A DNA stretch of 64,000 nucleotides from Sarcomyxa edulis (Eukaryota > Basidiomycota > Agaricomycetes > Agaricales > Mycenaceae): NCBI GenBank assembly GCA_009761415.1, contig QUOL01000012.1:635001-699000 (forward strand), read 5' to 3'. Of this stretch, positions 60,021 through 64,000 are shown piece by piece. Below the pieces are notes generated by a model. That model saw nothing but the letters and a program-made list of their open reading frames with translations, was not told the origin of the DNA and searched no databases. The number at the start of each line of letters is the position of its first letter. Position 1 is the first letter of the stretch. The translations under genes and the position numbers were made by a program.

Positions 60021-60480
60021 TGTACGTTACCTTTTTGTAGTGTTCTCTCGGGACGGTCTTTGTAACACTGGCCAGCCACTAGGTGTATTTTTGTTGTTGT
60101 TTTGCTTTGCTAATTAATTTGCTTTGCTTTTGCCTCTAAGTTCTCTATACTTGACGTGATCTTTTCCTTGAGCTAGACGTAGTTAATTGCGAATGTCGAT
60201 AGGATCATGATGATTATGAATGTATGTCGTCGAAGACTCTCGAAAACCTGAACAGGAGGATTATCTTGATGGTTCTATGCCTCATCTCAGAGATACACAG
60301 AGAAAAACGATTAGCTCCTACCCGTTCTCGTTTGAGACTTCTGTGAAGTGAGCTCTTGATGCTGTGGCGCTGTCGCGTACCATCGTAGACCCGGCTTCCA
60401 AGAAAGGACCGGTCGATAATCAGTTGACCGGCCAATACACCTTGTCCTCCTCCTCCTCCTCCTCCTCCTCATTTTCTGAC
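60021..60480. other. Spacer TAF6 / TRIR-like gene
   Basis: The 3' UTR of TAF6 and the 5' region of the next gene. A (TCC)n microsatellite at about 60448-60470 lies just before the chosen start; whether it is translated or 5' UTR is uncertain. Confidence 0.5.
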
Positions 60481-61242
60481 ATGTCCAACTCATCCACGAC
60501 CAGCAGCGGGTACGCGTCCCCAGCCTCAGCCTCATCACAATCAATTGCATCCAAGTCTGACAAACCAACCCCAAAACCAACAAATGTATTCACAAACGAC
60601 GGTTCCTTCTTAGAACGATTCCAGCGCACCAAGAAGGTCAGTTCCTCGCTTCACTGCACCACATATCTGTACTTTGCAGATCTTACCGTTTCGTTGTTCT
60701 CATAATCATATGCATATCGTAGGAGGAAGAAGAAAAGAAGAAACAAGAAGAAGATCTCGCTAGGTGACGGTCGTCTTCGTTGCTCGTCACCTCGTCTCCA
60801 GTCATCCTCATCCTCATCCTCTTTCTTTCCCCTCATTTCCTCATTTCGAAATATACAGGAAAAGAGATTTCGATAATCGCTTTGTGAGCAGCTTACCAGC
60901 GCTTATCCCTTGCAATGGGCTATCACCCATTCCTCTCATCCTCATCCTCACCCGTAATCCCCAGAAAAACAGGGGCAAACGCCCCCCTCCGACTGACCCA
61001 ACTCCAACTCCAACTCCAAGCTCAGATCCCACCGGTACCCCGGAAGACCCTCCAGCTAAGAAAGTCAAATCCGAGCAATCTCTCAGTGCGTGCATCCATT
61101 CCTTCCTTCCTTCTCATCCAATCTGTATCTGTATCTCATAGTCCTTGCTTCCTGTATAGCGGAATATGGAAAACAAGTCCAGGGTTACGCCGGGCGCAGT
61201 CTTAAGGATAACGGGATCGGCGTACGACCTCTCGTCAAATGA
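60481..61242 (+). CDS. TRIR-like small nuclear protein (C19orf43 family)
   Basis: Five exons (60481-60636, 60723-60763, 60859-60883, 60965-61085, 61160-61242) give 141 aa. Two motifs match human TRIR: NVFTNDGSFLERFQ near the N terminus, and a Tyr/Lys-containing helix with the terminal RPLVK (here YGKQVQGYAG..GVRPLVK). Between them is a charged EEEEKKKQEE helix, KRDFDNRFKNRGKRP and a Pro/Thr-rich linker with KKVK. Human TRIR was reported as a telomerase-RNA-interacting ribonuclease; whether the fungal protein has that activity is unknown. The start was chosen at the first in-frame ATG; a longer form would need a non-ATG start. Exon 3 is only 25 nt. Confidence 0.72.
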
Positions 61243-64000
61243 ACCCGCTGCCCCAAGTCAGTGAACGTCGACTTTTCTTTCTACACACCCAACTGTGAGT
61301 AACCCTGCATCACCTCATCTCCCCCTCGCCAAACCAAAAACGCAACGTACGCTCACTCACTCACAAACCAGCCCTTGCTATCCATCACAGTAGATCGCAA
61401 TTAATCGCTTTAAATTTGTTCTTATTCTTAATCCGGGCTTTTGTCACTGCCGTCCTAACTATCCATGTGCATGTGTGGCTATCGATGTCATATCATTAAT
61501 TTCTTGCGCTCAAACTCTAGTTAGACCAGCTATTATAATGAAGCCAGCTTTTTATCATGATCACTCGTGAAAGTGCTGCGCAAACCTTGCTCGCCGATTT
61601 TGGTAAATATAAATATTCCCCTCCGAGTCTATGAAAGTCGGACTCAACTCAAAACAAGACTCAAAATTTGCTTATACTAAGTAACTTCGAAAAAAAATTG
61701 ATTGATTTGTACATACCGATCCCCACTGCAACTTCGGTATCGGTGATATTGTCGTCTCTATTATAAGTAGAGAACAAGAAAAATTTAAAGCTCAAGGAAA
61801 ACTTGCAATTGAAGCCAATACTTAAACAGCACTGAAATTATATATCGTTTGAGTGTGGTGGCATGGATGGAACACACAAGGTACTATTACTATTAGACTG
61901 GATATAATTATTAATGATCACCGTTAAATCAAAAGTGTATATCGGTATCGGGCCTCAGGGAAAATGACAATGACAGATATTAGTGAGAGACTTGCAGCTT
62001 GCAGGCTCTTGCTTTTCGTCCAAATCCGGTCCGAGTGAGTGCGGGTGACTGCAGGATTAATATTGCTGCAGGAGGGACTCGGACTCCATGATCGTCGTAG
62101 AAGGAGCACATACCAAACTACTTACCTCTAGGCTCCGAGTCTTCGACTGGGGGCCCGGGATAAAGTGAATTATTGAGTAGGAAGGCTCCTGAGAGCCTTC
62201 CACACTTTTTTCGAACCCATACTTACTTGGGGAGATATGTATGTATGACAAAATCGTATCTTCCTGGATCATGCATGGCTAACGAAGAACCAATTCCAAT
62301 TCAAGAGTAAGAGTCATGTCTATTGTAAGCTGTATTAGACCACTTACATATGAGAAACATATTAAACGATAATTACGGAGTTCGGAATGTCGAGCTAGGG
62401 AGACCCGGACCCATCCACCGTCCCCGACACCGATGCAATGCAATGAATTGCGTTGGCCAGAGCTCTAGTGCATCGAATGAATGATGATTAGCCGCACCGT
62501 GACCATCCTGAGAAACCAGAGGACGCAGACAGATGTTGTAGTTAACACTAACGACGACGGTGAATTTGCCGCGCGTTCGTGCATCCTGGTCAAAAGTGTT
62601 TCACTCCTCACAACGAGACAGACGGACCGCGAAAGAAGATTTATCTGTCTGGGATTTTGTTAGTAAGGTCGACAAAGTTGCGAACGCGAACGCGAACAAA
62701 AGGGCAAGACGAAGACGAAGACGATGGTTGCGATCATGCCAATATCATGATGTACCCTTTCAATATATTCAGCTTGACGAGATCTGCAAAGAAGTCAAAC
62801 CTGATTTGACAGTGTTCTACAGTGACAGTGATAAAACTGAGCGATACTGTACTGTCTTGTCTGTTCGAGTAAACTGAGACCGGGATGTTTTCTACATCAA
62901 CACCACCCACCATCTATACCCTGTGCTGATGAGCAATTAGTAGACGAGTAATCGGATGTCAAAATTGAATGGAGGCAAGCCTATGAATATGATGACCGTC
63001 GCGATGTCTGGAGAAACTCTACCTCCTCTTATCTTCAGGTCCGATCCTCGCGGTAGAACAAACCGGTGATGACGGTCTACAAAAGAACAGTCAGTATACA
63101 GACTGTTGATTCGAATGAGAATACGTCAACCAATCGAGCGCCATCTATCCGTCAGGACAGTGATGTCTCTAGTCCGGATGTTAACATAGACGAAGCCACC
63201 GTTATCGAAGAATGGACTTTGATGACAAGCAAGAATTTGCCTTTCGTTTTTTTTGCTGAGCATTCCCTCCAATTAATTTCGACCAGACGCTTTACGTGTG
63301 TACATTTCGGGATCTATAAGGACCGGAAAATCGAAAGTGATTAGCGCATCAAAAATTTATCTCGAACGAGAAAATCAGACAACGGAGATTTAGACTAATC
63401 CTATGGCACTCTTTCGCTCGATCAACGGACCAAGTTCAGATCTGGCGGAAAGTCTCGTCAGGATCTCGTCGCACTGTGGGAAGGTGTCGGTTCTCTCGTT
63501 AATACGGACTAGGTGTCAATGATTCTAGAGTTGGTCTGAGACGACCCCCAATGCGACGACCGTGAGTGTTGCTCACACGTTGCGGAAGGTTTGTCAGTGC
63601 GAGGCCTGGCATCCAAGATAAGATTAGTGAGATGGCTATGGGACAGAATACTGAGTATTCGTCGTCGGTCTGATCTCCTGAGATCGCATTATCAAGCTGC
63701 CAAAGGCCACGTCGACGATGCATCATTTCGTGTCAGGGAAGGGGGCATTTCGGTCCGCATTGCTGGCTACACCATCGACCTTCTCAGAGAAAGGGATGGC
63801 GTCAACAGTAAGTCAACGGTTAAGGGAATCAAAATGCGCTTACTGTTGTTGACCTAGATCCTGTCTCGAGAGAGTAAGATGGTGGCCAACGCGTGTGTTG
63901 AGATCCAATCGCTTCTTGCAAGATCTTGAGCAGTGAATTTTGGACGAGGTTCGAGTCGACGGAGAACATACATTTGACATCTTATGTCTTTGTACATCTC
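61243..64000. other. Gene-poor right end
   Basis: About 2.8 kb, AT-richer than the genic part, with short frames only. A small hairpin (GGAAGGCTC/GAGCCTTCC with a 4-nt loop) lies near 62190-62211. A frame at 63591-63857 is basic but has no known motif. No supportable gene. Confidence 0.45.

Overview
The window is nuclear DNA from a filamentous basidiomycete, most likely an Agaricomycete. The evidence is dense short introns (about 50-90 nt, GT..AG), compact genes on both strands, and gene families typical of mushrooms: an expanded kinase-like family, a Helitron with an added peptidase, and proteins with long low-complexity inserts. No species can be named from the sequence alone. All splice models were read by eye from GT/AG sites and reading frames.

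Left flank (1-7.9 kb): a membrane-anchored exo-beta-1,3-glucanase (minus, runs off the left edge); a complete viperin-type radical SAM gene (2043-3075); a KIN17-type zinc-finger protein (minus); a small secreted protein; and a protein kinase-like gene (6520-7879).

Accessory island (about 7.9-29.3 kb): the kinase gene and a diverged pseudokinase copy (29341-27867) lie in inverted orientation and share a perfect 32-nt 3'-flank match plus TCCGGACA repeats. Between them are an orphan Ulp1-like cysteine protease (10079), a 52-nt snapback hairpin (11680), an apparently intact Helitron gene of about 2811 aa (12053-20614) carrying a C-terminal USP-like peptidase and an N-terminal leader, and a large transposase-like gene (20776-27367). 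That last gene is split by two TA-flanked insertions: a 291-bp MITE, and a 1.7-kb TIR element that seems to carry a captured fragment of a host gene (ATG4-like). Removing the 1.7-kb element at its TA restores the reading frame.

Right, gene-dense part (29.8-61.2 kb): a double RING protein with interrupted RING motifs; a tandem PCD/DCoH-like protein (33914-36034) with a second unlinked member (54912-56311); a base-exchange phosphatidylserine synthase; a Zn2Cys6 transcription factor; a TANGO2/NRDE protein; actin-related protein Arp6; an importin-7/8-type karyopherin; Dsc3; TAF6; and a TRIR-like small nuclear protein. A 1.12-kb hAT-like non-autonomous element with an 8-bp target duplication sits at 56911-58031. 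The last 2.7 kb hold no gene I can support.

Most genes are housekeeping loci with independent promoters; there is no operon logic. The parts most worth following up are the viperin gene, the Helitron fusion, the kinase/pseudokinase inverted pair with the nested insertions between them, and the two PCD-like proteins.
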